A stretch of DNA of 64,000 bases from Microbacterium sp. LWS13-1.2 (lineage in GTDB: Bacteria; Actinomycetota; Actinomycetes; Actinomycetales; Microbacteriaceae): NCBI RefSeq assembly GCF_040144835.1, contig NZ_CP151632.1:3844001-3908000 (forward strand), in the 5' to 3' direction. Numbering within the stretch: position 1 is the stretch's first letter; each line of letters starts with the position of its first letter. The notes below the pieces were generated by a model. The model searched no databases. It was not told the origin of the DNA and was given only the letters and a program-made list of their open reading frames with translations. The position numbers were made by a program, and so were the translations under genes. Positions 46,176-54,137 of this stretch are shown here, in pieces.

Positions 46176-47723
46176 TCAGGCCTTGCCGAAGGTCGGGTTG
46201 TGGGCGGGGCCGAGGGTGATGTGCACGGCCTGCTGGTCGGTGTAGAAGTCGATCGAGCGGTAGCCGCCCTCGTGGCCGAGGCCGGAGGCCTTGACGCCGC
46301 CGAACGGGGTGCGGAGGTCGCGGACGTTGTTCGAGTTGAGCCACACCATGCCGGCCTCGATGGCCTGCGAGAAGTTGTGGGCGCGCTTGAGGTCGTTCGT
46401 CCACACGTACGCTGCGAGGCCGTACTTCACGCCGTTGGCGAGCTCCAGCGCCTCTTCGTCGGAGTCGAACGGGGTGATCGCGACGACCGGGCCGAAGATC
46501 TCCTCCTGGAAGATGCGGGCGTCGGGCGCGACGTCGGCGAACACGGTCGGGCGCACGAAGTTGCCCGCGGCGAACCCGTCGGCGCGGCCGCCGCCGGCGA
46601 CCAGGCGCGCTTCGCGCTTGCCGATCTCGATGTAGCTCATCACCTTGTCGTAGTGCTCGGGGTGCACGAGCGCCCCGACCTCGGTCTTCGGGTCGTGCGG
46701 GTAGCCGACCACGACGCGCTCGGCCTGCGCGGCGTAGCGCTCGACGAACTCGTCGTAGACGGCGCGCTCCACGAGGATGCGCGAGCCGGCGGTGCAGCGC
46801 TCGCCGTTGAGCGAGAAGACGCCGAAGATCGTCGCGTCGATCGCGGCCTCGAGGTCGGCGTCGGCGAACACGACGGCCGGGCTCTTGCCGCCCAGCTCCA
46901 TCGACAGGCCCTTCAGGAACGGTGCGGCGTTGCCGAAGATGAGCTGACCGGTGCGGCTCTCGCCGGTGAACGAGATGAGCGGCACATCGGGATGCTTCAC
47001 CAGGGCGTCGCCGGCGTCTTCGCCGAGGCCGTTGACGAGGTTGAAGACGCCCTGCGGCAGCCCGGCCTCCTCGAAGATGCCCGCCCACAGCGAGGCCGAC
47101 AGCGGCGTGAACTCGGCGGGCTTCAGCACGACGGTGTTGCCCGTCGCGAGCGCGGGGCCGAGCTTCCACGACTCGAGCATGAACGGCGTGTTCCACGGCG
47201 TGATGAGGCCGGCGACGCCGATGGGCTTGCGGTTGACGTAATTCATCTGGCGGCCGGGCACCTTGTAGGCGTCGTCGGCCTGCGCCACGATCAGGTCGGC
47301 GAAGAACCGGAAGTTCTCGGCGGCGCGACGCGCCTGCCCGAGCGCCTGGGTGATCGGCAGCCCCGAGTCGAACGACTCGAGCTCGGCCAGCCGGGCGTCG
47401 CGGGACTCGACGATGTCGGCGATGCGGTGCAGCACGCGCGAGCGCTCGCGGGGCAGCATCCGCGGCCAGGGCCCCTCGGTGAAGGCGCGCCGTGCGGCGG
47501 CGACGGCCCGGTCGATGTCGGCCTTCTTGCCGGCGGCGGCCTGCACGTAGGTCTCGTTGGTGACGGGATCGAGCACGTCGAACGTGTCGCCGTCGGCCGA
47601 GTCGACGAACTCGCCGTCGATGTAGTGCTGGATGCGGGTGGGGAGGCCCTCGGGCACGTGCCGCGTCGCCGCGGCGGCGTCAGGCGCTTCGCTTCCGGGA
47701 CGGGTCGTGGTGGTGTCGGTCAT
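46176..47723 (-). CDS. hpaE: 5-carboxymethyl-2-hydroxymuconate semialdehyde dehydrogenase
   Basis: The 515-residue aldehyde dehydrogenase oxidises the HpaD product with NAD. GVAGLITPWNTPFMLESWK, SFTGESRTGQ, MELGGKSPAVVF (general-base glutamate) and NGERCTAGSR (catalytic cysteine) appear in order. The ATG at 47723 follows GAAGGAGCA; the frame is open 17 codons further but without a ribosome-binding site. It sits between hpaD and the GntR gene, fully in keeping with hpa operons. Confidence 0.93.
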   Translation of the reverse strand: MTDTTTTRPGSEAPDAAAATRHVPEGLPTRIQHYIDGEFVDSADGDTFDVLDPVTNETYVQAAAGKKADIDRAVAAARRAFTEGPWPRMLPRERSRVLHRIADIVESRDARLAELESFDSGLPITQALGQARRAAENFRFFADLIVAQADDAYKVPGRQMNYVNRKPIGVAGLITPWNTPFMLESWKLGPALATGNTVVLKPAEFTPLSASLWAGIFEEAGLPQGVFNLVNGLGEDAGDALVKHPDVPLISFTGESRTGQLIFGNAAPFLKGLSMELGGKSPAVVFADADLEAAIDATIFGVFSLNGERCTAGSRILVERAVYDEFVERYAAQAERVVVGYPHDPKTEVGALVHPEHYDKVMSYIEIGKREARLVAGGGRADGFAAGNFVRPTVFADVAPDARIFQEEIFGPVVAITPFDSDEEALELANGVKYGLAAYVWTNDLKRAHNFSQAIEAGMVWLNSNNVRDLRTPFGGVKASGLGHEGGYRSIDFYTDQQAVHITLGPAHNPTFGKA

Positions 47724-47783
47724 TGCTTGCTCCTTCGTCGGAGGTCGTGGTCCGGATGCCGGGGGCGCCGGCATCCGGAAGGT

Positions 47784-48473
47784 TCAGAACGCCGGGAGGC
47801 CGAGGGCCTCGTCGGGATGCTCGTGGATCATGTAGGCGTCGAGGGTCGCCGAGCGATGCCGTCGCGCGGCCTTCTCGATCTCGCCGAGGGGGGCGCCGGT
47901 CTCGATCAGCTGCAGGATGTTCTCGTGCTCGCGTACCGACTCGGCGGCGCGGCCCGGCACGAAGCTGAAGGTCGAGTCACGCAGGTGGCCCAGCCGGCCC
48001 CACTCGGCGTCGACGAGATCGAGCATCCGCGGGTTCGCGCACTTCGTGAACAGCGCCGCGTGGAACTCCTGGTTGAGTCCCGTGAACGCCCGCGGGTCGA
48101 AGTGCTCGAGGGTCTCGATCATGAGCTCGTTGATCCGCCGCGCCGCGCGGATGTCGTCGGGCGTGAGTCGTCGCGCCGCCAGCGCGGTGGCCGCTCCCTC
48201 GAGGATCGACAGCGCCTGCATGCTGAACCGGTACTGCGAGTCGTCGACCATCGACACCCGCGCGCCGACGTTGCGCTCGAACGTGACGAGTCCCTCGGCC
48301 TCGAGCTGGCGGATGGCCTCGCGCACCGGCACGACGCTCATGTCGAGCTCGCCCGCGATGCTCCCGAGCACCAGCCGGTACCCCGGGGTGAACTCCTGGC
48401 TGGCGATCCGCTCCTTCACCCAGCGGTACGCGAGCTGCGACTTGCTGAGCGTCGTGGACGTGTCGGGGGTCAT
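47784..48473 (-). CDS. GntR-family regulator (FadR/FCD type) of the hpa genes
   Basis: The 229-residue protein has an N-terminal GntR winged HTH (about 10-75; LGSIAGELDMSVVPVREAIRQLEAEG) and an FCD effector domain with H/D ligand positions (ALSILEGAAT, NQEFHAALF, REHENILQLIE). It overlaps hpaG by four bases, inside the catabolic operon it most likely controls, probably by binding ATCGTATATGAT in the divergent hpaG/transporter promoter. The inducer is likely an aromatic acid or muconate. Confidence 0.88.
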   Translation of the reverse strand: MTPDTSTTLSKSQLAYRWVKERIASQEFTPGYRLVLGSIAGELDMSVVPVREAIRQLEAEGLVTFERNVGARVSMVDDSQYRFSMQALSILEGAATALAARRLTPDDIRAARRINELMIETLEHFDPRAFTGLNQEFHAALFTKCANPRMLDLVDAEWGRLGHLRDSTFSFVPGRAAESVREHENILQLIETGAPLGEIEKAARRHRSATLDAYMIHEHPDEALGLPAF

Positions 48474-50224
48474 CGTCCAGCCTCCCGCGCGGCCGCGAAC
48501 CGTGCCCGCCATTCGGCGTTCATCGGGAAGAGCCCGTCGACCGGATGCCCCTCCGCGACGCGCTCGGCGATCCACGCGTCCTCGTCCTCCTGGGCGAGCG
48601 CCCCGTCGACGACCTCCTCGACGATCGCGGGCGGGATCACGACGACCCCGTCGGCGTCGCCGACGATGACGTCGCCGGGCTGCACGGTCGTGCCGCCGCA
48701 TGCGATCGTCAGGTCGGCGTCCCACGGGACGTGCTTGCGCCCGAGGACAGCGGGGTGCACGCCGGACGAGTACACCGGGATGCCGACTGCCGCGACGGCT
48801 GCGGCATCCCGCACCCCGCCGTCGGTGACGATGCCGGCGGCGCCCCGAGCATGCGCGCGGATCGCCAGGATGTCGCCCAGCGTGCCCGACCCGGCCTCGC
48901 CGCGTGCCTCGATCACGACGACCTCACCGTCGCCGACGGCGTCGAACACGCGCTTCTGCGCGTTGTAGCCGCCGCCGTGGGTGGCGAACAGGTCCTCGCG
49001 GTTGGGGACGAAGCGCAGCGTGCGCGCCGTGCCGACCAGCTTGGATGCCGGATGCAGCGGCCGGACGCCGTCGATGTGCACGTTGTTCAGCCCGCGCTTG
49101 CGCAGCTGCGCCGAGAGCCCGGCGACGGGAACGGCTTCGAGCTTCGCGCGCAGCTCGGGGGAGAGCCCCGCGGTCGTTGAACGAGCTTGCGAGTCGAAAC
49201 GCGCTTCGGCTCGGTCGCTCGTCGGCTCGGCGCGTACTCCGGTCGTTGAGCGAGCTTGCGAGTCGAAACGCGCTTCGCCTCCGTCGCTCGTCGGTTCGGC
49301 GCGTACTCCGGTCGTTGAGCGAGCTTGCGAGTCGAAACGCGCTTCGCCTCCGTCGCTCGTCGGTTCGGCGCGTTTCGTCTCGCTCGTTCCTCGCTCGCTC
49401 AACGACCGAGTTCCTCGCTCGCTCAACGACCGGGAGGCGGCTTCCGGCGAGCCCCACGCCTCGGTGCGCTGCAGGTCGTCGGCCTCAGGGAGCGAGCCGA
49501 GGTCGGCGTCGAAGTCTGCGACGCCCTGGACGACCGTCGTCACCAGCCGCCCGGAGGACGACCCGCCCGGGACGTCGACCTCCACTTCGACGACGTCGCC
49601 GGGCTGCGCGACGGACGAGCCGGCGGGGGTTCCGGTGAGGATCACGTCGCCCGGCTCCAGGGTGAAGTGCTGCGACAGGTCGGCGACGAGCTGCGCCAGC
49701 GGGAAGAACATGCCCGCGGACGTGTCGTCCTGGACGAGGTCCCCGTTGAGCCAGGTGCGCACGCGGAGCGCGTCAGGGTGCACGAGGCGGGCGTCGATGA
49801 GCGCCGGGCCGATCGGGGTGTAGCCGTCGCCGCCCTTCGACCGCACGTTGGAGCCCTTGTCGTTGGCGCGCAGGTCGTACAGGCCGAAGTCGTTGGCGGC
49901 GGTGACCCCAGCCACGTGGGACCAGGCGTCGGTGAGCGCCACGTGCCGGGCCGCCTCGCCGATCACGAGCGCGATCTCGCCTTCGAAGGCGAGCAGCTCG
50001 GTGCCGGCGGGGCGCTCGATGGTGCTGCCGGACGCCGCGACCGAGCTCGACGGCTTGAAGAAGTACGACGGATGCTGCGGCCGGCGCCCGCGCTGGTCGG
50101 CACGCGACGCATAGCTGAGGTGGACGGCGACGATCTTTCCCGGGCGCGCGGGGAGGGCCGCGAACCGCGGATCCGCCGGGGGATCCGCCGCACCCGACGG
50201 GGCGGCATCCGTGATCTCGTCCAT
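48470..50224 (-). CDS. hpaG: HpaG-type FAH decarboxylase/isomerase fused to RraA-like domain, with REP linker
   Basis: The 584-residue fusion has an FAH domain (about 28-240) with the metal motif E81-x-E83, D112 in NDFG and GDVILTGTP, expected to decarboxylate 5-oxopent-3-ene-1,2,5-tricarboxylate and isomerise the product. Residues about 264-352 are a low-complexity linker encoded by REP-like DNA, with a 23-residue unit (RAEPTSDGGEARFDSQARST core) three times. The C-terminal RraA/HMG-aldolase-like domain (355-584) shows IVTDGGVRDAAAV and GDVIVGDADGVVVIP. The frame is kept across the whole insert. ATG 50224. Confidence 0.88.
   Translation of the reverse strand: MDEITDAAPSGAADPPADPRFAALPARPGKIVAVHLSYASRADQRGRRPQHPSYFFKPSSSVAASGSTIERPAGTELLAFEGEIALVIGEAARHVALTDAWSHVAGVTAANDFGLYDLRANDKGSNVRSKGGDGYTPIGPALIDARLVHPDALRVRTWLNGDLVQDDTSAGMFFPLAQLVADLSQHFTLEPGDVILTGTPAGSSVAQPGDVVEVEVDVPGGSSSGRLVTTVVQGVADFDADLGSLPEADDLQRTEAWGSPEAASRSLSERGTRSLSERGTSETKRAEPTSDGGEARFDSQARSTTGVRAEPTSDGGEARFDSQARSTTGVRAEPTSDRAEARFDSQARSTTAGLSPELRAKLEAVPVAGLSAQLRKRGLNNVHIDGVRPLHPASKLVGTARTLRFVPNREDLFATHGGGYNAQKRVFDAVGDGEVVVIEARGEAGSGTLGDILAIRAHARGAAGIVTDGGVRDAAAVAAVGIPVYSSGVHPAVLGRKHVPWDADLTIACGGTTVQPGDVIVGDADGVVVIPPAIVEEVVDGALAQEDEDAWIAERVAEGHPVDGLFPMNAEWRARFAAAREAGR
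49172..49432. repeat. In-frame REP-like tandem array inside hpaG-rraA fusion
   Basis: There are three direct 69-base units (49172-49240, 49241-49309 and 49310 on, the last truncated near 49372), followed by two inverted partial copies (about 49371-49407 and 49408-49432, CTCGCTCAACGACC). Unit starts read GGTCGTTGAGCGAGC. 69 is divisible by three, so copy-number change keeps the frame. The core is the same as in the intergenic palindrome at 44869. Confidence 0.9.
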
Positions 50225-50256
50225 TCGAGCTCCCTCACTCTTGCGTCGTATCCGAA

Positions 50257-50268
50257 ATCGTATATGAT
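50257..50268. promoter_or_regulatory. Candidate GntR operator in the divergent hpa promoter
   Basis: ATCGTATATGAT is an imperfect dyad (10 of 12 positions) in the AT-richest part of the 117-base gap between hpaG and the MHS transporter gene. It resembles FadR-type GntR sites (short TnGT-like half sites around TATA). Binding here could control both directions. Confidence 0.5.
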
Positions 50269-50341
50269 CGTGCAGCATCCGGCAACCAACCCCGAAACAC
50301 CGCCGGAGACGACGACGTCAGCCCCCGACACAGGAGTCACC

Positions 50342-51724
50342 ATGAGCACATCGCAACCCGAGGCGGGGTTCACCCCCACCGGAACCATCGCCGCATCCGT
50401 CGACCGCCGCCGGGTCGTCTTCGCGACCGTCGTCGGCACCACCGTCGAGTGGTACGACTTCTTCATCTACGCCACGGCCGTCGGCCTGGTGTTCGGTCAG
50501 CTGTTCTTCGCGCCGCTCGGTGCGAACAGCGCGATCGTGGCCTTCGCCACCGTCGGCGTGAGCTTCCTGTTCCGCCCACTCGGCGCCTTCCTCGCCGGCC
50601 ACTTCGGTGACAAGTACGGTCGCAAGGTCGTGCTGATGTGGACGCTGATCCTGATGGGCGCGGCGACCGCGCTGATCGGCGTGCTGCCCACCTACGAGGC
50701 CATCGGCATCTGGGCGCCGATCCTCCTGGTGCTGCTGCGCATCCTGCAGGGCATCTCGGCCGGCGGCGAGTGGGGCGGCGCGGTCCTCATGGCCGTCGAG
50801 CACGCGCCGCGCACCCGCCGCGGCGCCTTCGGCGCATCGCCGCAGATCGGCGTTCCCCTCGGCCTGCTGCTCGCCTCGGGCGTCATGGCGCTCATGGCGA
50901 TGATCGCCCCGGGCGACGCGTTCCTCGTGTGGGGCTGGCGCGTGCCGTTCCTCCTCAGCGTCGTGCTCATCCTCGTCGGCTACTACGTGCGCCGCCGTGT
51001 CGAAGAGAGCCCCGTGTTCGCCGAGCTGGCCGAGCGCAAGGAGAAGGCGCGGATGCCGATCGTCACGCTCTTCCGCAAGCACGCCCTGCTGGTGTTCATC
51101 GCCGCGCTCGTGTTCGCGGGGAACAACGCGGTCGGCTACATGACGACGGGCGGCTACATCCAGGGATACTCGACCAACCCCGAGGGTCCGCTCGCGCTCG
51201 AGCGGGGTCCGGTGCTCTGGGCCGTCGCCGGCTCCGCGGTGACGTGGCTGCTGTCGACGCTGGCCGCCGGGTTCGTGTCGGACCGCATCGGCCGGCGGAC
51301 GACGTACATCATCGGCTGGATCCTGCAGCTCGTCGGCGTCTTCCTGCTGTTCCCGCTCGTGAACACGGGGAACATCTGGCTGCTGTTCCTCGGCCTTGCG
51401 ATCCTCACTTTCGGCCTCGGCTTCACGTACGGGCCGCAGGCGGCGCTGTACTCCGAGCTCTTCCCGGCATCCATCCGCTTCTCGGGGGTCTCGATCTCGT
51501 ACGCGATCGGCGCGATCCTGGGCGGCGCGTTCGCCCCGACCATCGCGACGGCGCTCGTGCAGGCGACCGGCTCGACGCTGTCCGTCACGTGGTACCTCGC
51601 CGGCATGACGGTCGTCGGCCTGCTCGCCACGCTGCTGCTGCGCGATCGCTCCGGCATCCCGCTCGGCCCCGACCACGAGGCGGAGCAGTCGGTCAGCCCG
51701 ATCTACGGCATGGCGAAGGCCTGA
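50342..51724 (+). CDS. MFS transporter, metabolite:H+ symporter (MHS) family
   Basis: The 460-residue inner-membrane symporter has twelve predicted helices. VGTTVEWYDFFIYATAVGL and GHFGDKYGRKVVL (loop 2-3 motif), RILQGISAGGEWGGAVLM and the second-half repeat FVSDRIGRRTTYI are typical of MHS members such as ShiA or ProP. ATG 50342 follows CAGGAG. Divergent placement from the hpa operon suggests uptake of 4-hydroxyphenylacetate or homoprotocatechuate; the substrate is inferred. Confidence 0.9.
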   Translation: MSTSQPEAGFTPTGTIAASVDRRRVVFATVVGTTVEWYDFFIYATAVGLVFGQLFFAPLGANSAIVAFATVGVSFLFRPLGAFLAGHFGDKYGRKVVLMWTLILMGAATALIGVLPTYEAIGIWAPILLVLLRILQGISAGGEWGGAVLMAVEHAPRTRRGAFGASPQIGVPLGLLLASGVMALMAMIAPGDAFLVWGWRVPFLLSVVLILVGYYVRRRVEESPVFAELAERKEKARMPIVTLFRKHALLVFIAALVFAGNNAVGYMTTGGYIQGYSTNPEGPLALERGPVLWAVAGSAVTWLLSTLAAGFVSDRIGRRTTYIIGWILQLVGVFLLFPLVNTGNIWLLFLGLAILTFGLGFTYGPQAALYSELFPASIRFSGVSISYAIGAILGGAFAPTIATALVQATGSTLSVTWYLAGMTVVGLLATLLLRDRSGIPLGPDHEAEQSVSPIYGMAKA

Positions 51725-51738
51725 CCTTCTCCGTCCCA

Positions 51739-51793
51739 CTGCTCGCCTGTCACGAAGTGCGGCCCACGCCCACCATTCGTGACAGGTGAGCGG
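51739..51793. terminator. Bidirectional terminator between transporter and paaR-like gene
   Basis: The arms 51739-51756 and 51776-51793 pair over 18 bases with one G-T wobble and one mismatch (core CGCCTGTCACGAA / TTCGTGACAGGTG) around a 19-base loop. It serves the convergent MHS transporter and TetR genes. Confidence 0.75.
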
Positions 51794-51812
51794 TTGGGCC
51801 TCGGGCCGGGCG

Positions 51813-52421
51813 TCAGCGGGTGCGCATGCCGTCGAGGGCGACGGCGACCACGTCGTGCGCGAGGCGGTCGCGGTCGACCGGGCCGGTGGGGCGGTACCAC
51901 TCGACGATCGAGTTCACCATGCCGAAGAGCAGGCGGGTGGCGACGGCGCCGTCCACGTCGGCGCGCACCTGACCCGCGCGCTGAGCCTCGACGACGAGCG
52001 CGGTGACCCGGTGGTCGAATGCGCGCCGCCGCTCGAGCGCGGCGCGCTCCACGTCGCTGTTGCCGCGGACGCGGAGCAGCAGGGTGACGTGGGGCAGCTT
52101 GTCGACGAGCACTCGGACCGCACCGCGCAGCACCGCGCCGAGCCGCTCGGCGGGGTCGTCGACGGCGGCATCGGGGGCGTCGAGCACTCCCTCGAGCCCG
52201 TCGAGGGCCTCGTCGAGCGCAAGGGCGAGCAGCTGCTCCTTCGAGTCGAAGTGGTGATAGAGCGCCGACTTCGTGAGGCCGAGCCGCGAGGCGAGGTCGG
52301 CGACCGACGTGGCGTCGTAGCCCTGCTCGTTGAACAGCGTCACGGCGACCGTCAGCACCTGGTCCCGGTCGTAGCCCGGGCGCCCGCGGCGGGCGGGGAG
52401 GGGCTCGGCGGTCGCGGACAT
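51813..52421 (-). CDS. paaR: TetR-family regulator of phenylacetate genes (PaaR-like)
   Basis: The 202-residue repressor has an N-terminal HTH (about 15-60; SVADLASRLGLTKSALYHHF) and a helical ligand domain. It is divergent from the first paa unit, and near-identical TTACTGAACGAWCGGTC dyads lie before both paa units. Actinobacterial and Thermus PaaR proteins of this family respond to phenylacetyl-CoA. ATG 52421; the longer open frame lies in the promoter. Confidence 0.87.
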   Translation of the reverse strand: MSATAEPLPARRGRPGYDRDQVLTVAVTLFNEQGYDATSVADLASRLGLTKSALYHHFDSKEQLLALALDEALDGLEGVLDAPDAAVDDPAERLGAVLRGAVRVLVDKLPHVTLLLRVRGNSDVERAALERRRAFDHRVTALVVEAQRAGQVRADVDGAVATRLLFGMVNSIVEWYRPTGPVDRDRLAHDVVAVALDGMRTR

Positions 52422-52470
52422 GCGCCCAGTCTGGCACCGGTCTGCACAGGATCCGCACAACGGAGGGATA

Positions 52471-52494
52471 TTACTGAACGATCGGTCAAGTATT
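52471..52494. promoter_or_regulatory. PaaR-type operator 1
   Basis: TTACTGAACGATCGGTCAAG, continuing TATT, is an imperfect dyad (TTACT...AGTA). It lies 50 bases from the regulator start and 40 bases before the enoyl-CoA hydratase start. The first 18 bases recur with one change at 56783. Confidence 0.75.
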
Positions 52495-52533
52495 ATGGTC
52501 GCGACCGCGATGGAGCGGATCGAGAGGATGCCG

Positions 52534-53283
52534 ATGCCAGCGTCGAGTGCAGGGCCGCTGCAGATCCAGCGCCGCGTGGATCGCGTCGTCGCCACGCTGA
52601 CGCGACCCGAGGTGCGCAACGCCATCGATCAGGACATGATCAACCGGCTGCACGAGCTCTGCGACGAGCTGGAGCGCGAACCCCGCACCCTGATCCTGAC
52701 CGGCTCCGACGGCGTGTTCGCCTCGGGAGCCGACATCGCACAGCTGCGCGAGCGCCGCGCCGCCGACGCCCGCCGCGGCATCAACACCCGCGCGTTCCAA
52801 AGGGTGCGCAGCCTCCCGATGCCGGTGATCGCCGCGATCGACGGCTACGCGCTGGGCGGGGGCGCCGAGCTCGCCTACGCGGCCGACATCCGCATCGGCA
52901 CGCCCGCACTCCAAATCGGCAACCCCGAGACCGGCCTGGGCATCATCGCCGCCGCGGGTGCCACGTGGCGCCTGCCCGAGATCGTCGGCGAAGCGCGGGC
53001 AGCCGAGATGCTGCTGACCGGACGGATACTGGATGCCGGCACCGCCGTCGCCTGGGGACTCGTGTCGTCGCTGTACGAGCCGGCCGATCTGCTCGCGGCC
53101 GCCCACGCGATCGCCGACCGCATCGCGCGCAACGATCCGCTCGCGACGCGCTACACGAAGACCGCCCTGCGGGCGCCGCGCACCGCGCACCCCGAGATCG
53201 AGCTCGAACTGCAGGCGAAGCTCTTCGAGAGCCCCGAGAAGGAGCGGCGCATGGCCGCGTTCCTTGAGAGCCGCAAGCGATGA
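52534..53283 (+). CDS. Enoyl-CoA hydratase/isomerase family (PaaF-like)
   Basis: The 249-residue crotonase-fold enzyme has oxyanion-hole segments SGADIAQL and DGYALGGGAELAYAADIRIG, and GNPETGLGI where a hydratase glutamate is expected. ATG 52534 has GAGAGG six bases before it; ATGs at 52528 and 52495 are alternatives, the latter almost touching the operator. It probably hydrates an enoyl-CoA intermediate of phenylacetate ring-fission products. The stop overlaps paaH by four bases. Confidence 0.88.
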   Translation: MPASSAGPLQIQRRVDRVVATLTRPEVRNAIDQDMINRLHELCDELEREPRTLILTGSDGVFASGADIAQLRERRAADARRGINTRAFQRVRSLPMPVIAAIDGYALGGGAELAYAADIRIGTPALQIGNPETGLGIIAAAGATWRLPEIVGEARAAEMLLTGRILDAGTAVAWGLVSSLYEPADLLAAAHAIADRIARNDPLATRYTKTALRAPRTAHPEIELELQAKLFESPEKERRMAAFLESRKR

Positions 53284-54137
53284 GCGTGCCGGAGCGCGTC
53301 GGCGTGATCGGCGGCGGCCGCATGGGCGCCGGCATCGCGCACGCGTTCGTGCTCGCGGGCGCCGAGGTGATCGTGGTCGAGCGCGACGTGGAGGCGGCGG
53401 CTGCGGCATCCGCTCGCCTGCTCGACACGGTGCGGCGCAGCGTCGAGCGCGGCGCAACCGACCGTGACGTCGACGCACTCGCCTCGGCGATCGGGACGGC
53501 GACGGATGCCGCAGCTCTCGCCGGCTGCCGGCTGGTGGTCGAGGCGGTGCCGGAGGAGCGCGATGTGAAGGTCGCGGCCCTCACGCGCGCGGAGCACGTT
53601 CTCTCGCCCGATGCCGCGCTCGCCAGCAACACGTCGTCGATCTCCATCGACGACCTCGCGTCGGTGCTGGCCCGGCCGGAGCGCTTTCTCGGGCTGCACT
53701 TCTTCAACCCCGTGCCCGCGTCGCAGCTCGTGGAGGTCGTGACCGGGGCCGCCACCGAGCCGGACCTCGTCGACGAGGCGAGGACGTGGATCGAGGCTCT
53801 CGGCAAGACGCCGATCGTCGTCCGCGACAGCCCGGGCTTCGCGTCGAGCCGCCTCGGCGTCGCGCTCGGCCTGGAGGCCATCCGGATGCTCGAGGAGGGC
53901 GTCGCCTCGGCCACCGACATCGACGCGGCGATGGAGCTCGGCTACCGGCATCCGGCAGGGCCGCTGCGCACGACCGACCTCGTCGGCCTCGACGTGCGGC
54001 TCGGGATCGCCGAAGAGCTGCACCGACGGCTGGGGGAGCGGTTCGCGCCGCCGCTGCTGCTGCGGCGCCTCGTCGCCGAGGGACATCTCGGCCGCAAGAG
54101 CGGCCGCGGCTTCTACGAATGGAGTGAACAGCGATGA
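53280..54137 (+). CDS. paaH: 3-hydroxyacyl-CoA dehydrogenase
   Basis: The 285-residue NAD-dependent enzyme has the Rossmann motif GVIGGGRMGAGIAHAF, SNTSSISIDDLA and the catalytic histidine in LGLHFFNPVP, with DSPGFASSR opening the C-terminal domain (RKSGRGFYEW end). It should make 3-oxoadipyl-CoA in the phenylacetate route. Overlaps of four bases on both sides embed it between hydratase and PaaZ. Confidence 0.92.
   Translation: MSVPERVGVIGGGRMGAGIAHAFVLAGAEVIVVERDVEAAAAASARLLDTVRRSVERGATDRDVDALASAIGTATDAAALAGCRLVVEAVPEERDVKVAALTRAEHVLSPDAALASNTSSISIDDLASVLARPERFLGLHFFNPVPASQLVEVVTGAATEPDLVDEARTWIEALGKTPIVVRDSPGFASSRLGVALGLEAIRMLEEGVASATDIDAAMELGYRHPAGPLRTTDLVGLDVRLGIAEELHRRLGERFAPPLLLRRLVAEGHLGRKSGRGFYEWSEQR

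Noticed and set aside
49172..49432. CRISPR array in the repeat region of the hpaG fusion
   Set aside because: Units are contiguous 69-base direct repeats without unique spacers, lie in a coding frame and share their core with intergenic palindromes; no cas genes are present.
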